DNA of 64,000 nucleotides from Sarocladium kiliense (taxonomy: Eukaryota; Ascomycota; Sordariomycetes; Hypocreales; Sarocladiaceae): positions 558,001-622,000 of the forward strand of contig JAUZTG010000044.1 of the NCBI GenBank assembly GCA_030734395.1, given 5' to 3'. The notes below the pieces were generated by a model. That model had not been told where the DNA came from, ran no database searches, and saw nothing but the letters and a program-made list of their open reading frames with translations. A program made the position numbers and the translations under genes. Positions 43,684-55,073 of this stretch are shown piece after piece (position 1 is the first letter of the stretch; each line of letters begins with the position of its first letter).

Positions 43684-45354
43684 CTATTTGAGGGTGCCCA
43701 ATGGATATCGTCCATCTATGTTCGTACGGTCTGCCGCCAGAGATGGGACCCGCGCATAGCATTTCTGTGGAACATTGTCCCAAGCAAGCACGGGAGGTCG
43801 CCTGAGCTCTGTAGTCTTTTTGGAAATAAGCTGAGCAATGTTCAACAGCTTCTCTTCCGTCCATGGCAATCCCAGTATCTCCATACCAATCGGCACGCCA
43901 ATTAGTGCGTTCTCATCTGGGTCGGACCACCCGGCAGGAACCACCACCACTGGCGATCCAGTCACAGCTGCCAGGATTCCGTTTCTACCAACTTGAGAGG
44001 CAGAGCCGACCTTGACAACTAGGTTCCTCTGCTCGGGGTAGATGATTGCATCCAGGTTGTGAATTCGAAATTCTTTGTGTAAGGCGTTCGTCAGCTCTTC
44101 AATGAGCTCACGTTTGGCAAGGTAATCAGGGTCTGAAGTGGACCTTGTATGTGCGAGTTTGACATGGTCGTACTGATGAGGTATAACGAGAAAGTCACTT
44201 CCGTTGTATAGCTCTTCAAATGACCTGGGTCGCGGCTCACCCTTGAGATCATCCCTTGGCAAGTACTCATCAAGCATCTCGCGATACTCAAACGTCTGAA
44301 CGTCAACCTTCTGGACCAAGTTCGCAATGTCAAAGATAGGCGTTGTGATTGTGATAAGCTCAGCACCTTCTGTGACCACAAGGCGTTCCATACCTTCCAT
44401 GGCTCTCATCACAGGTGTTGTCTCTGGCGAAGGTGTGTAGTTGTAGGCCCCTGATAAGACCCCTATACGCATGTCTGCAAGGCTGCCTCGAAATAATGCC
44501 ATGTCGTAAGTCTTTGCCTGAAGATCAGGAGGTCTGAGCGTTGTTGCATTGTCGCCTCTGTCGTCTTTCGTCTTTGCCATCACACCAAGCACTGTCGCGA
44601 TATCCTTCACCGAATGACCCATCGCGCCTAGTGCATCTTGCGTATATCCCACGGGTACCACTCCTGTCCTCGAGATGAGGCCCCTTGTTGGGCGAAAGCT
44701 GAAAAGATTGTTCGCACTTGCCGGACTGCGGAGACTGTTCACCGTGTCTGTCCCTGTCGCAATGACTGCCAGGCTCGCCGCTATCGCTGCCCCCGAGCCA
44801 CCACTGCTTCCCCCCGGCGTTCTAGTGAGGTCGTAAGGGTTCAATGTCTGGCCACCAAGTGAAGAGACTGACAGCCCTTCAAGGGCCATCTCATGCATGT
44901 TGACTTTACCCAAGACGATGGCACCAGCGAATCTGAGAGCAGTGACCACGGGAGCATCTACGGTCGGCTCGAGATGGGCAAGGGCTCTACAGCCAGCAGT
45001 CGTTGGCATCCCCACAGCATCATAATTGTCTTTGAGAAGTATTGGGACGCAGTGTAGCGGGCCATTGTTGGACCACGAAGTGCCACTTAAGTCCAGTCGA
45101 TCTGCTTCTTCTAAAGCAGCGGGGTTTAAGGCCAGGACGGCATTGATCTTGGGGTTGAACTCTTCGATCCGAGCTAAGAACGAAGACACAACCTCTCGAC
45201 ATGTGACTTCGCCTGTGTATAAAGCTTGATGAATGCCGTCGATCGTTGCCTCACGCACGTCAAAGCCGGGCCCGGGAGTGAACACTTGCTGTGTGCTGGT
45301 AGCAAGTAAAGCAGCTAACGGGACCAGAGTAGCCCAAAGAGACGTTGCAAACAT
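43684..45354 (-). CDS. Secreted amidase (amidase-signature family)
   Basis: Single exon, 556 residues from the ATG at 45354. This start is chosen because MFATSLWATLVPLAALLATS is a signal peptide; the frame is open 63 codons further upstream. The amidase-signature core is intact: catalytic Lys in PILLKDNYD, and the Gly/Ser-rich block GGSSGGSGAAIAA with the cis-Ser and the nucleophile. The downstream TRGLISRTGVVP is also typical. These enzymes hydrolyse amide bonds of many small molecules. Several N-glycosylation sequons fit secretion. It is next to the P450/reductase/transporter/regulator group and could release or inactivate the same compound. No CCCGCGGG element was found upstream, so membership of the cluster is uncertain. 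Confidence 0.92.
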   Translation of the reverse strand: MFATSLWATLVPLAALLATSTQQVFTPGPGFDVREATIDGIHQALYTGEVTCREVVSSFLARIEEFNPKINAVLALNPAALEEADRLDLSGTSWSNNGPLHCVPILLKDNYDAVGMPTTAGCRALAHLEPTVDAPVVTALRFAGAIVLGKVNMHEMALEGLSVSSLGGQTLNPYDLTRTPGGSSGGSGAAIAASLAVIATGTDTVNSLRSPASANNLFSFRPTRGLISRTGVVPVGYTQDALGAMGHSVKDIATVLGVMAKTKDDRGDNATTLRPPDLQAKTYDMALFRGSLADMRIGVLSGAYNYTPSPETTPVMRAMEGMERLVVTEGAELITITTPIFDIANLVQKVDVQTFEYREMLDEYLPRDDLKGEPRPRSFEELYNGSDFLVIPHQYDHVKLAHTRSTSDPDYLAKRELIEELTNALHKEFRIHNLDAIIYPEQRNLVVKVGSASQVGRNGILAAVTGSPVVVVPAGWSDPDENALIGVPIGMEILGLPWTEEKLLNIAQLISKKTTELRRPPVLAWDNVPQKCYARVPSLAADRTNIDGRYPLGTLK

Positions 45355-45802
45355 ATCGGCGTTCCAGACTAACGCCACAGACTGCCCTCGGTTTCCATTG
45401 GTTGTGATGCTCCCAAGGGAAGAAGAGACAGGGCTGTCAGGACGGGCTCTGAGGGCCTTCAATCCCGCTTTTGGAGTAGGGTCGTTTGATGTGATGTCGG
45501 CGGGGCGTGCACCAAAATTCAAAGTCCCACACACTGGCCCCATTTCATCCTCATGGTTGACCCGCTAATAGGGCGAGATGTTCGTTACCAGTGTAGTAGG
45601 TTAGTCCTGAGGGCCAGCATGCGCCGCGTTAAGAGACAGATTTTGAAGCGAGATAACCCTCACAACTCAGAGACTTTTGATCAATTGTGTCCTACAGAAA
45701 CAAGTTCCGCTCGAAAATGAACCACCGATAAGTTAAGGTATGTCAAAACAGCCCCTTTCCGATACACCGTTGCGCCTGATAATGTGTCAATACCCCAGGG
45801 CT
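45355..45802. other. Intergenic
   Basis: Upstream region of the amidase and 3' end of the helicase gene. Half-sites such as ACCCGC (about 45559) occur but no full CCCGCGGG palindrome. Confidence 0.35.
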
Positions 45803-47774
45803 TCAGTGCCTCCGACCTTTGCCCTTGAAGCCACCGCCGCCCTGTCGTGGCTGACTACCATACGCCCTCCTTCCTTGTACCTTGTCCCGACCCAGACCAG
45901 CTGAGAGCTGCATATCCACACGCGGGGGTGTTGTGAAACCGAAACTCTTTGCGACCTTGGTGAGATCAAGCTTGTGAATGTCGTAGACGGACCGGAGGCT
46001 GTGACTAGCGTATGCGTGGAGGTAGGACTTAAAGGCGTCGGTCGCGCTCTGTCGAAGGCCGTACTTGGTGTTTTGGCCGTTGATGAGCTTTTCGAGCTGG
46101 GATTGGACGTTGATGATCTTATTGGCTGGGAACTCGAACTCGACGACTGGGACCTTGGCTGCCTTGAGGTGAGAAAGGAAGCCAACTTCGTGGGGCTGTT
46201 GAATGTTAGCCTCTGCATTATTCTAAAAAGTAATTCCGTGTATGATCCTTACCTGGAGGAAGAGCAGGCTGCGACCCTTGGTATTCGCACCACGAGCCGT
46301 CCGTCCGACACGGTGAATGTAGTCCCTGGTGTTGTCCGGAGGATCGAATTGGACAATGAAGTCGACAGCAGGGATCTATTCCAATTAGTCTGAGGATACC
46401 TTGGACAGTCTGAGAATTACTCACATCCAAACCACGAGCTGCCACATCTGTGCAGATGAGGATACCGCTCTCGGCATTGATGAACTCGAAGAAAGTGTTC
46501 GTCCGCTTCTGCTGCTTCTGCTTTCCGTGAAGATCCAACACCGGCAGTGAGATGTAGTTGAAGAGTGTGGCGTAGTATGTAACGGAAGCGCAGCTGCTCA
46601 GGAAGACAATAATCTTCTTATTCTTTTTGTGCATCTTCCAGAGGAAAGAAAAGAGAAGAATGAATCGCTTGTCTGCATCGCAAATAACGTAGCCCTGCTC
46701 AAGGCCATCCACTGTGCTGTTCTGCGCTTCCTGGTCGACATTGATGTATAGTGGGCCGGGTCGTAGCGATATTCTTGCAAGATCCTCTGTTGAGAGGTGT
46801 TAGTTATGGAACGCTCTGGGTCTCGGGGGTTATCTTCATGAAAACTTACCAACTTTGGTGGTTTGCGTTGCGGAGAAGAGCATAGTCTGACGATCTTCGT
46901 TCGAGAGGATCTTGACAATCTGCCTGATTTCATCCTCGAAACCGACCTCCAGAATGCGATCAGCCTCATCGATGACGAGAGACTTGAGGTTCTTGAAGAC
47001 GAAAGGTGTGTTCATGAGGTGATCCAGGAGACGTCCAGGTGTGGCAATCAAGAGGTTGACACCCTTGGACAGCTTCTCCGCCTCAGCTCTTCGGTTTGCA
47101 CCGCCGATGACAATGCCGTATGTTTGAGAGTGGTACTTCATCAACTCGCGCGCAACGCCAAAGATCTGGAGTGCTAGCTCGCGGGTCGGGGAGACAACGA
47201 TAACGCCGGTACCATTGCGGGGCTTGAATCGAAGGGCACTGAGGATCTCGATAGCGGGAAGGAGGAAGGCGAGGGTCTTTCCGGAACCTGTCTTTGCGGC
47301 ACCGAGAACATCCTTTCCGGCGAGCAGAGGTGGAATTGCCTAAGGTCAAGTCAGCACGGAAAGGTCCTTGCCATTACATCGCAGAAAGAAAAAACATACG
47401 CTGCGCTGAATAGCCGTCATCTTTGTGAAACCCATGTCGTTGATCGCCTTCATTGACCGCTCGGAAAGCCTCAACTCATCGAAAGATTCCGAGTCGGCTG
47501 GAGGAGCCAGAATAGGTGCGCTCGCTGATGGCAGACCCTCGGTATTTGAAAGCTCTGCGCCAGCCTCATCGTCGTCTTCATCATCGCTGGCAGCCGGTCG
47601 ATCTTCGTCTCCATCAACGATCTCATCAATGGCTTCCTGGACCTCCTCATCCTCCTCTGCCTCTGCGGGCGCGGGGTTGACGACCTTCTTGGACTTTTTG
47701 CCAGACGCCTTGTCCTCGACAACCGCTTCAGCGTCTCTCCTCTTGCGCTTCTTGTTAATCGTAGAAGAAGGCAT
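45803..47774 (-). CDS. HAS1: ATP-dependent RNA helicase HAS1 (DEAD box)
   Basis: Five exons: 47774-47400, 47339-46850, 46786-46425, 46375-46253 and 46195-45803, with introns of 49-63 nt. The product is 580 residues. After a Lys-rich start (MPSSTINKKRKRRD) and an acidic region comes the Q motif (MTAIQR). The helicase motifs follow: I AAKTGSGKT, Ia PTRELALQ, II VIDEADRILE, III SAT, IV IVFLSSCASV, V TDVAARGLD and VI HRVGRTARG. The C-terminal part (YGLRQSATDAFKSYLHAYASHSLRSVYDIHKLDL) and the Gly/Lys/Arg tail are specific to HAS1. It unwinds snoRNA-pre-rRNA duplexes during 40S and 60S ribosome assembly in the nucleolus. This is a housekeeping gene and probably marks the edge of the accessory region to its left. 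Confidence 0.95.
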
Positions 47775-49167
47775 CTTGCGTGTCGGCTCGGGGCGAGATC
47801 GAGACGGTGTATTGCGGTGGCGTAAAGTTGCGTGCTCGAAGTGTTCGTTCGATGCTGCGACCGACTGTTCGAAAGTTTTGCGGGCGGAAAGAAAATTGTC
47901 AGGCAAGGCGACTCTTTGCAGTAGCTGATAAGCGATAAGAGTGGGTCGCGACCACTAGCGCGTAGTGGACACAAGTGACTTGTGTAATGCATGCTAATCC
48001 ACCCAGACGCCAAGTACCGAACGTCGTCCCAATGCTTGTGAGAGCTTCCTGTCTTCAACATTACGGCTTCCATTGGCCGTACAATTCGAAGATAAGATAA
48101 ATGTATAGAGAGATCTAATAATACAACACCGGGCAGTCGTACGACTTGCATTAGGGGTAGCAATAGTTCTCCGGCCGCCCCGACCATGGCTGTATTCGGT
48201 CAACACCGAAGGCTGGCACAGGAGCGCCGAAGCTGGGTCGGTGCCAGGCTCGTCTACCTCTGCGCTCAATGGAATTACAGATTAAATCGGATCCCAGTAT
48301 TGGACATATCGGAATATTTGCACTTCTATCACATTCTCAACTATGGTTGTGATCAGTCTGGGCCATTCCAGAACCGCCTCTTTGGCCATTTGAAGCATGC
48401 AAGATCTCTGGCCTGTTCTGACTTGATCGCTACCTTCACCAGACCAACTGAGCGGCACTTGTGGCTTCTCTCGTGATTATGATGGAGTATGAGTCCAGAT
48501 TTGCTGTCTAACCTAGAATAAAAGACTCAGCACTGAGAGGAGCTCGGTACCAATAGCCGCACACCTATGGGATGTCTGTGAGAGACTTTGCGCGAGTAGA
48601 GCTATGTTAACCTTCTAGTATACAAGGGTGCCATACTGTCAGAGGCGATGAAAGCCCTTGGGACATGTTCACCTGAGCTGCCGCTTCCCGCAATATACCC
48701 CTGCCGGTGCAGGATGACTAGGTCCCTGAGGGTCAAAAAGACTCGGCCCGTGTAGCCCTGCTTATGCAGGTGGTTCAGCTCAATACTAATACCAATATTG
48801 TAACTCTAGCTCACCACCTGACCTCTTCCTCAGCCAGCCACATGATATGCGATAAGATGTTGGCTAGAATAGTGGCGAACTCTGTAGAACAATTGAATGC
48901 AGGAGCATTGAGCCCAACCCTTGACTACAAATATATATATATACATATACATATTCCGCAGGACGATATGTTCATGGGACATCATAGATTCCAGTCCAAC
49001 CAGAATTTCTGAAGGTTATCTTCAACACAGGAAAAGCAGTGGAAATATAGGGCTATAATAGTAGGTGGCACTCAAGAGCATGATTGAATGTTGCGTCGCG
49101 TTGATATTGACCTCTTCAGAGGGGCACGAATCCAGCTCATTCAGCGAATATTTGCCTGTCGACAAGT
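47775..49167. other. Intergenic, no convincing gene
   Basis: 1.4 kb between divergent genes. A 96-codon frame at 48186-48476 has no motif or homology that I recognise. A short AT/CA dinucleotide tract lies at 48931-48954. Confidence 0.35.
48931..48954. repeat. AT/AC microsatellite
   Basis: An imperfect dinucleotide tract of the form (AT)n ac(AT)2 ac(AT)2 in non-coding DNA. Confidence 0.7.
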
Positions 49168-49746
49168 ATGGCAAAGGAAATCAGAATCAGCAATCCCATT
49201 CTTGCCTCAATTGCGTCCTGGGCTCAGGACAATGTCGAAGGCATAGAGTTCGCATATGGTACGGCAGGCGGTTGGGAAGGCTGGGCGCAGGTTGAGCTGG
49301 CCCGACGCCTGAAGCGCGATCACGGAGCATCATTCGGGCTAAACCAAGGAGCAGCCATACATCGCGAAGTGCCAATCTACACTTCGTCGGAGAGATCAAA
49401 GGCCGACATAGCAATATACCGGAACAATGACCTGGGCTCGGGCGCCTTCATCTTCGAACTTAAATGTGAGTCTGTGGGGAACTCGGCGAGCTTCAAAGCA
49501 GAAGTAATCAAGGACCTCGTCAAGGTGCAAAAGGGACTCAAGCCTGCGTTCAAAAAGGCGGATATTTGGGTCATTGGGCTTGCTTTGAGTAATAATGCAA
49601 ACACGGCAATGGAGAAGGCCAACAAGGAGTTGGAAGCTCAGGGTGCTCAACAGTTCGATGAATATGACTTCCCCGGTGGCAGTGGGCCGGTGACAATCTG
49701 GTGGGTGAAGAAAAGCGTTGCGCCGGGGTTACGAGGAAACCTTTAA
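49168..49746 (+). CDS. Putative PD-(D/E)XK nuclease-fold protein
   Basis: Single exon, 192 residues, starting at an ATG. The pattern of a PD-(D/E)XK nuclease is visible. A first helix carries an acidic residue (E37 in GWEGWAQVELARRL). A strand then has D80 (SKADIAIYR) and the next strand has E97-L-K99 (FIFELK), giving the D...ExK set, followed by a helix (FKAEVIKDLVKVQKGL) and a strand (DIWVIGLAL). There is no extra domain, no signal peptide and no membrane segment. Such single-domain proteins occur in fungi with unknown roles and also in bacterial restriction and repair systems. The assignment is by pattern only. An inactive or structural role is possible. Confidence 0.6.
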   Translation: MAKEIRISNPILASIASWAQDNVEGIEFAYGTAGGWEGWAQVELARRLKRDHGASFGLNQGAAIHREVPIYTSSERSKADIAIYRNNDLGSGAFIFELKCESVGNSASFKAEVIKDLVKVQKGLKPAFKKADIWVIGLALSNNANTAMEKANKELEAQGAQQFDEYDFPGGSGPVTIWWVKKSVAPGLRGNL

Positions 49747-50054
49747 GTTTGTTTCGAATATCAGGACTTCGAGTTTGGAGGGTAGTTCCGAACATACACG
49801 CAAGGTTACTACAACTTCGATTAACTGGCTTCAAGTCTCCTAGTAAAGGGACCATGCTGTAGCGCATGTTGAAGAACGACAATCATGTATCCAGTCATGC
49901 TCTTAAAGGTTGCCAGACTGCTTCAGCAACTTCAATTTTGCAACAGCTACTTGTAGTCGCATGGTAGTAGCACCGGATGGCCTTTGATTCTGGTCCTTTC
50001 GGCCTCTTAGGTCGTCAATCATTACAAAAGCCCTGATACTCGTCGCACTTCGCT
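49747..50054. other. Intergenic
   Basis: About 310 bp between the convergent nuclease-like and transporter genes. Nothing seen. Confidence 0.3.
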
Positions 50055-52218
50055 TTACCTCCTCCCGACTTTGTGTTCTCTAACGCTCAATGCGGTGCCT
50101 AGAGCGCAGACAGCAAATGTAAGGGCGAGCCCTGTACACATTAGCAGAGATCATGACTTGGGAGTCGCCTACATACCGTTCGTCAATGTCAGTGTGTCCA
50201 CGAACGATTTGATGACCAGGCCTTTCACTTTTTGCTGAAGTGAAGCAATATAGTCAATGTCAGAGAGAGCTCCTTTTATTATCTGCCATTTCGCGTTAGC
50301 TTCCAGCTGTCAGTAACATACCCTGGGTGTTATGAGGACGCACCTTGTCTGCATCAGGAACTCCCAGCAAATTCCGTCTCAAGAAGCGAGCGAGAGCGGC
50401 CTGGTATGTGACATTGAATATGTTGACAGAAACCAACATACCCACACTGGAACTCAGATACCAGCTCATGGTGGCGATTGCGATCTCCTGGGTATCCAGA
50501 CTTGCTGCGAGGTGAATGAAGGAAGCAATTTGAACAATGCCCATTCCCATTCCACCTAGAACTACCACCGAGGTCTCATACCAGGCAGTGTTCCCCCGCC
50601 AGCGAAGAACGAGCAACAGGTAACACGTGCATCCCATCATCGCACCCAGCAGAATTAGACCCTTGTAGCGTTTGGTCCGGCCTATCAGATGTCCAGTGAC
50701 AACTCCACCGACCAGGTTTCCGCCTATCATCAAGATCAGTCGGCTTCCTGCAGCACCGGCAGATATTCCAGTGGTGATTCTGAAGTACAAAGGGACCGTG
50801 TAGAAGATCTGGGCGGTGTCGTGTTAGTCAGATGATGTCCTTTCATGGGCGGCTTTCGGGGGTGTTACGATGAACTGTCCTCCGAGCTGGAAGGCAATGA
50901 GAGAGTTCGCAGTCAAGACATCTCGTTTCATGACGAGTTCCAGGGGAAATATAGGCTCTTTGGCATAGTACTTCTCGACCCATATGAAGAGCATGGCGAA
51001 GATAAGCGACAGTCCTGCTAGAGTCGTGGCGTAATACCATGGAGATGCTTTGCCGGCAAGTTCCAAAGTCAGAAAGAATGATACCAGAGTAATAGGTAGC
51101 ATCAATGCGCCTAGAATATCGATGCGCTTCAAACGGCTTCTCAAGGTGATGGACTCGGCATCTTCTCCAGTACTTTGGGTTTGGCGAAACCCCTCCGGCA
51201 TCCTCCAAAGAACCAGCACGATGGAAAGGGCAGCAATAGGACACTGAAATAGGAAAGCCCTGGTATTCTGTGTCAGCATTATATACCAATGTCATCCGAG
51301 CCAACTGGTTCCAAACATACGGTCGCCAACCTATGGTGTCAACAAGCCAGCCTCCAAGGGGCCCGCCGCTGGAACGGCCCAACGTAGAGACAACATTTAC
51401 ATAGCTTCTCCAGGCTGCGACCTGTTCAATAGGAAGCATATCTTACACGAAAGTTTAGTCAATTGGCAATCATGTCTGGAGATGATTAGCGTTCGCCTGG
51501 TCTTGTAACTTACCTGCGATCACAACACTGACAAGGCCAGACATGCCCGCTCCTCCGATGCCGCTAATCGCGCGGCCAGCAATGACATGCCAGTACTCAT
51601 GACCGCTGCCACTGATACATCTTTGATTAGCCTAGAGCATGGAGCAATTGACGTTCGGGCGCGAGACCTACCATAACCCGCAGCCCAATAAAAAGATGCT
51701 GTAGGCACAAATGAGGGCACTTTTCCGGCCGAATATGTCACTCAATTTGCCGTACTAAGTAAAACAAGCAATTAGCATGGAGCTCGATACCAAAAGTGCT
51801 CAGTAGTAGCAGTCTCATTGCACTCACGAGAGGCTGGAAAGCGCACTGGCCAAGGGTGTAAGCCGTCACAAGCCAAGAGGCTTCCGAGAGTTGTTGGAAT
51901 TCTGACGCTATATCAGGACTTGTCGCAACAACAAGAGACCCATCAGTCGATGAGATGAAGACACCTGTGAGGTGGAAAATCGGTCAGAGTGACTCCTCCA
52001 GGCAGCACGAACAAGGTGAGAAGCATACCAAGCATCAATGTTGACAGGACTCCCCATATTGCTGCAGTGGACAGGCTCTGCGGCTCGTTATCAGCCGGAT
52101 TTCGGCTAACGCTTCCCCGGGACCCCGTTGATTTGACGGACTCGACGCTCGACTCTCTTACAAGCAATGGGCTCGTTTCGTCTGAAGCCTCCGTCGTGCT
52201 TTCTGTGTCTTCGGCCAT
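50055..52218 (-). CDS. MFS transporter, Fnx1/Vba-like (DHA2-type)
   Basis: Nine exons: 52218-52029, 51964-51828, 51754-51672, 51611-51514, 51441-51321, 51259-50869, 50808-50344, 50282-50177 and 50131-50055; introns are 45-73 nt. The product is 555 residues with about 14 membrane segments. MFS motifs include STDGSLVVATSPDIASEF in helix 1, WLVTAYTLGQCAFQPLYGKLSDIFGRK, GRAISGIGGAGMSGLV and LGGWLVDTIGWR. The N-terminal tail has an acidic dileucine-type motif (DETSPLL), typical of vacuolar basic-amino-acid transporters of the Fnx1/Vba group. Export of a toxin or metabolite is an alternative, since DHA2 members do both. No biosynthetic gene lies directly beside it. Confidence 0.9.
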
Positions 52219-53055
52219 CGCGAAGCATTGATTATAGGCACGTAAGGCCAGTCTGTGCTCAATCTTCGGGGCGCAATCATCTCGAAATGTAAAAGTAGTT
52301 CGATTCGCCGATTGACTCACCAGCTGCTACCAAGACATCCCTGATGTTCGATCTGTGCTTGTCCGATTATGGAGCAGCTCCTCTGTGTGGATGGGAGCAC
52401 GCCATCGACTTATCGCTGGTTTCCGGGAAGAACCAGGAACGGTTTCGGTACGAAGGCACACCAATTGTGCGAAGTCGGAGATAATTGATTGACCATGCAT
52501 GACTGAGTCATTTGTCTATCGACTCACGTCCTCGGACCCGGTTCCCCGTCATAGCAAGTTTCCCACGAGCCGAAGAGCACTTTTACCATTCTTGCGGCTT
52601 TGTGATCTTATATAGCTACCGCTGTGACGGCTGCGAGTTACAAGACGAATTTAGGACTGATAAGTATACAGAATTCGTGTAGTCGGCGGCCAGCCAGCAT
52701 GATCTCACCATGGACATCAGACTGTCCCTACAGCACTCCAGCTTTGCTTCTCGGACAGCCTTTTGGTCGAGTTCAGGCTGCAGATCTAAACACATACTCA
52801 GAGTTTGACTCAAGTTCAACAAACCACATCATCTTCAGCACCATGAAACGCGAATCTGCCTGCAGAGTGGTAGAACGAGATCCAAGTATTAAAGGACATG
52901 ACATGGCATGCTGTACAATTGCTCAACAAGATCCCTTCAAAGATGCCTGTCTTCCCAATTCCTCTAGACTCCGTCACGCATCATCGCGGAGCGGTAGAAT
53001 TGAGTTGGCTTGCGTCGTCCACTGTCGCAGAGTTAACCTCATTTTTGTCCGTCGC
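52219..53055. other. Intergenic, no gene seen
   Basis: 840 bp between two genes on the minus strand. No supported frame. The 3' part holds the end region of the sulfatase gene. Confidence 0.35.
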
Positions 53056-55073
53056 TCAAGTCCAATCGCTCCAGCTTGATCCCTCCCAATACACGTTACC
53101 ATCAGTCTCAAATTGCGGTCCCTCTGCTGGAATGATGTATCCCGCATCGCAGTAATCGAACTCGACACGGGCCTGCTGCTCATAGAAAGAGTCATATCGA
53201 GGCGACAGAGCATCTTGTAAACTATTGGCATTCCCTTGGGGGTGCAACGAATTCCATGGCTGTGAACAAGACAGCCCTTTGCAGGACTTCAATACGAACA
53301 GCAAGGCATCCAACCTCGGGATAATCTTCTCTAGAGGTAGCCCAAGGATTAAGGTGCTGATCTTTGCATCTGCCTCATCAGGATGAAGCAGGTTGATCAG
53401 TTGACCGGGGTCCTTCTGTGAGGAAGTTTAGCATCGCATCGAGTCGGCAATAAGCTGAGAAGTTCAACATACCGTCATGTCGTAGAGCTCATGCTCATTA
53501 TTGCACCACACGGAATAGTATAGATTGTAGTCTTCACCAATAACACGCAAGGACTTGTAGGTGTTGTTGAAGATGCGCTTGTCGTCGCCACCATTGAATC
53601 CCCACTTGCCTTCACTGATGGCCCATCCCCAGTACTCGACGTTGACATGCTCCCGAGGCCTGTTGTTTGCTGCCGCAAAAAGCTCTGGTTGTGTAAGTGG
53701 TATGGGAGTACCATCGAAGTCGGCTCGTAACGGGGCTCCGGCAAGGGAGAGGAAAGTCGGGGCAAGATCAACATGTGCAGTCACTGCTTCAGCGATCTTG
53801 CCCTTCCCGATTCCCGGTCCTCGAACAATCAGGGGAACATTAATGTCTGTCTCAAGACCACATTCTTTGCCTGGCTGAAGGCGATGCTGACTGATATGGT
53901 AGCCGTTGTCTGTGGTGTAGAATATGAACGTGTTGTCGAGGAGTCCATGTTGCTCCAGTCTGTTAATGAGGCCATCTACAAGCTCGTCCACTGCCTGGAG
54001 TGCTTGCAGTCGTCCCCGGTAATGGCGGTCGTTGTACTCAATGTTATCATCACTGAGTTTGGGCTGTTGTCGTATCCAGTTTGCGCCTGATGGCTTGTCT
54101 GGGTTGAAGTTATCTGTTCTCGGCACCTTGGCACCGGGGAAGAGATGTTCGTGTCGCTTTGCAGACTTGGGGAAGTTGACTCTGAAGGTATCATCAGATA
54201 CGGGGACATCATCTTCTGGACCCTTTACTGGGTTCAACACGGAAGCGTTTACATTGCTATGCGGGGCTATTGGTGCGATGCCTAGGAAGAAGGGCTTATC
54301 GTGAGCAGCAGCATCGTCTAGGAAACCGAAGGCCTTTTCAGCTACAAGGTCTGTCGAGTATTCTCCTAGTCTGTTTACCGGCTTGTCGTGATTTCGTTGA
54401 AACGTAGCATTCCAGTAGTCGTATGTGTTCGGATCCAAAAGAAAGTCCTGCAGAGATATGTCAGATCTGTTCATACAGCAACCAGAAGTGTGTTCGGCGC
54501 TCCGGAAGTCCAACGTACAGAACCATTCCATCCCTTCAGATGAGGTGTGTCGTAGTTCCATAGAGTGTGAGCGTTGAACATCTTGCCGGTATAGAACGTG
54601 TTGTAGCCAGCATTCTGCAGCCAGACCGGGAGGTAATTTTCATTGTGGCCATTCTTGACAAAGATTGGGAATCCGCCTTGCAAGCATCAGCAACCTGCAC
54701 GAAACTCGGTGATTTGAAGCCTCGGGAACAAATTACCGTATGGTGGGTTCAGGTCCGTAACATTGGTATTATGAGCAAGCTTTCCGGTGAAGATGCTGGC
54801 CCGAGAAGGGCAGCAGACAGCTGTAGTACAGAAGTGACGCTTGTAAAGGGTCCCCTGGTCAATGAGCTGCTTTTTGATCAATGGGGTGTGTTCTAGCGAG
54901 TTCATGTGCAGATCTTGATCGTCTGTGAGGACAAAGATGATATTGGGCCTCACAGCCCCGGTCGAATGCCCTGTGGGGGAACCAGTCAATGGCACTTGGC
55001 CATCAGTGAATCCAGTAGCCTTTTGCGTCAAAAGCGCAAGCGCCAGTGTGGCAGCTGTCGATCTGAGATGCAT
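53056..55073 (-). CDS. Secreted arylsulfatase
   Basis: Four exons: 55073-54737, 54676-54519, 54447-53473 and 53415-53056, with introns of 57-71 nt. The product is 609 residues. The signal peptide is MHLRSTAATLALALLTQKATG. Sulfatase features are the metal-binding DDQD in FVLTDDQDLH, the CCPSR signature whose second Cys becomes formylglycine (C-x-P-S-R), GKMFNAHTLW, the HSNVNAS region, and TDNGYHISQHRLQPGKE. It should cleave sulfate esters of aryl or carbohydrate compounds outside the cell. It is divergent from a Dal5-type transporter across 700 bp. In fungi, activation would need either a formylglycine-generating enzyme or an unusual maturation route. Choline-sulfatase is less likely because of the secretion signal and domain pattern. 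Confidence 0.93.

Noticed and set aside
47471..48187. Long minus-strand frame of 238 codons over the HAS1 start
   Set aside because: It is an out-of-frame shadow of exon 1 of HAS1.
48186..48476. 96-codon frame as a possible gene
   Set aside because: No motif, no splice support and no conserved-looking composition.
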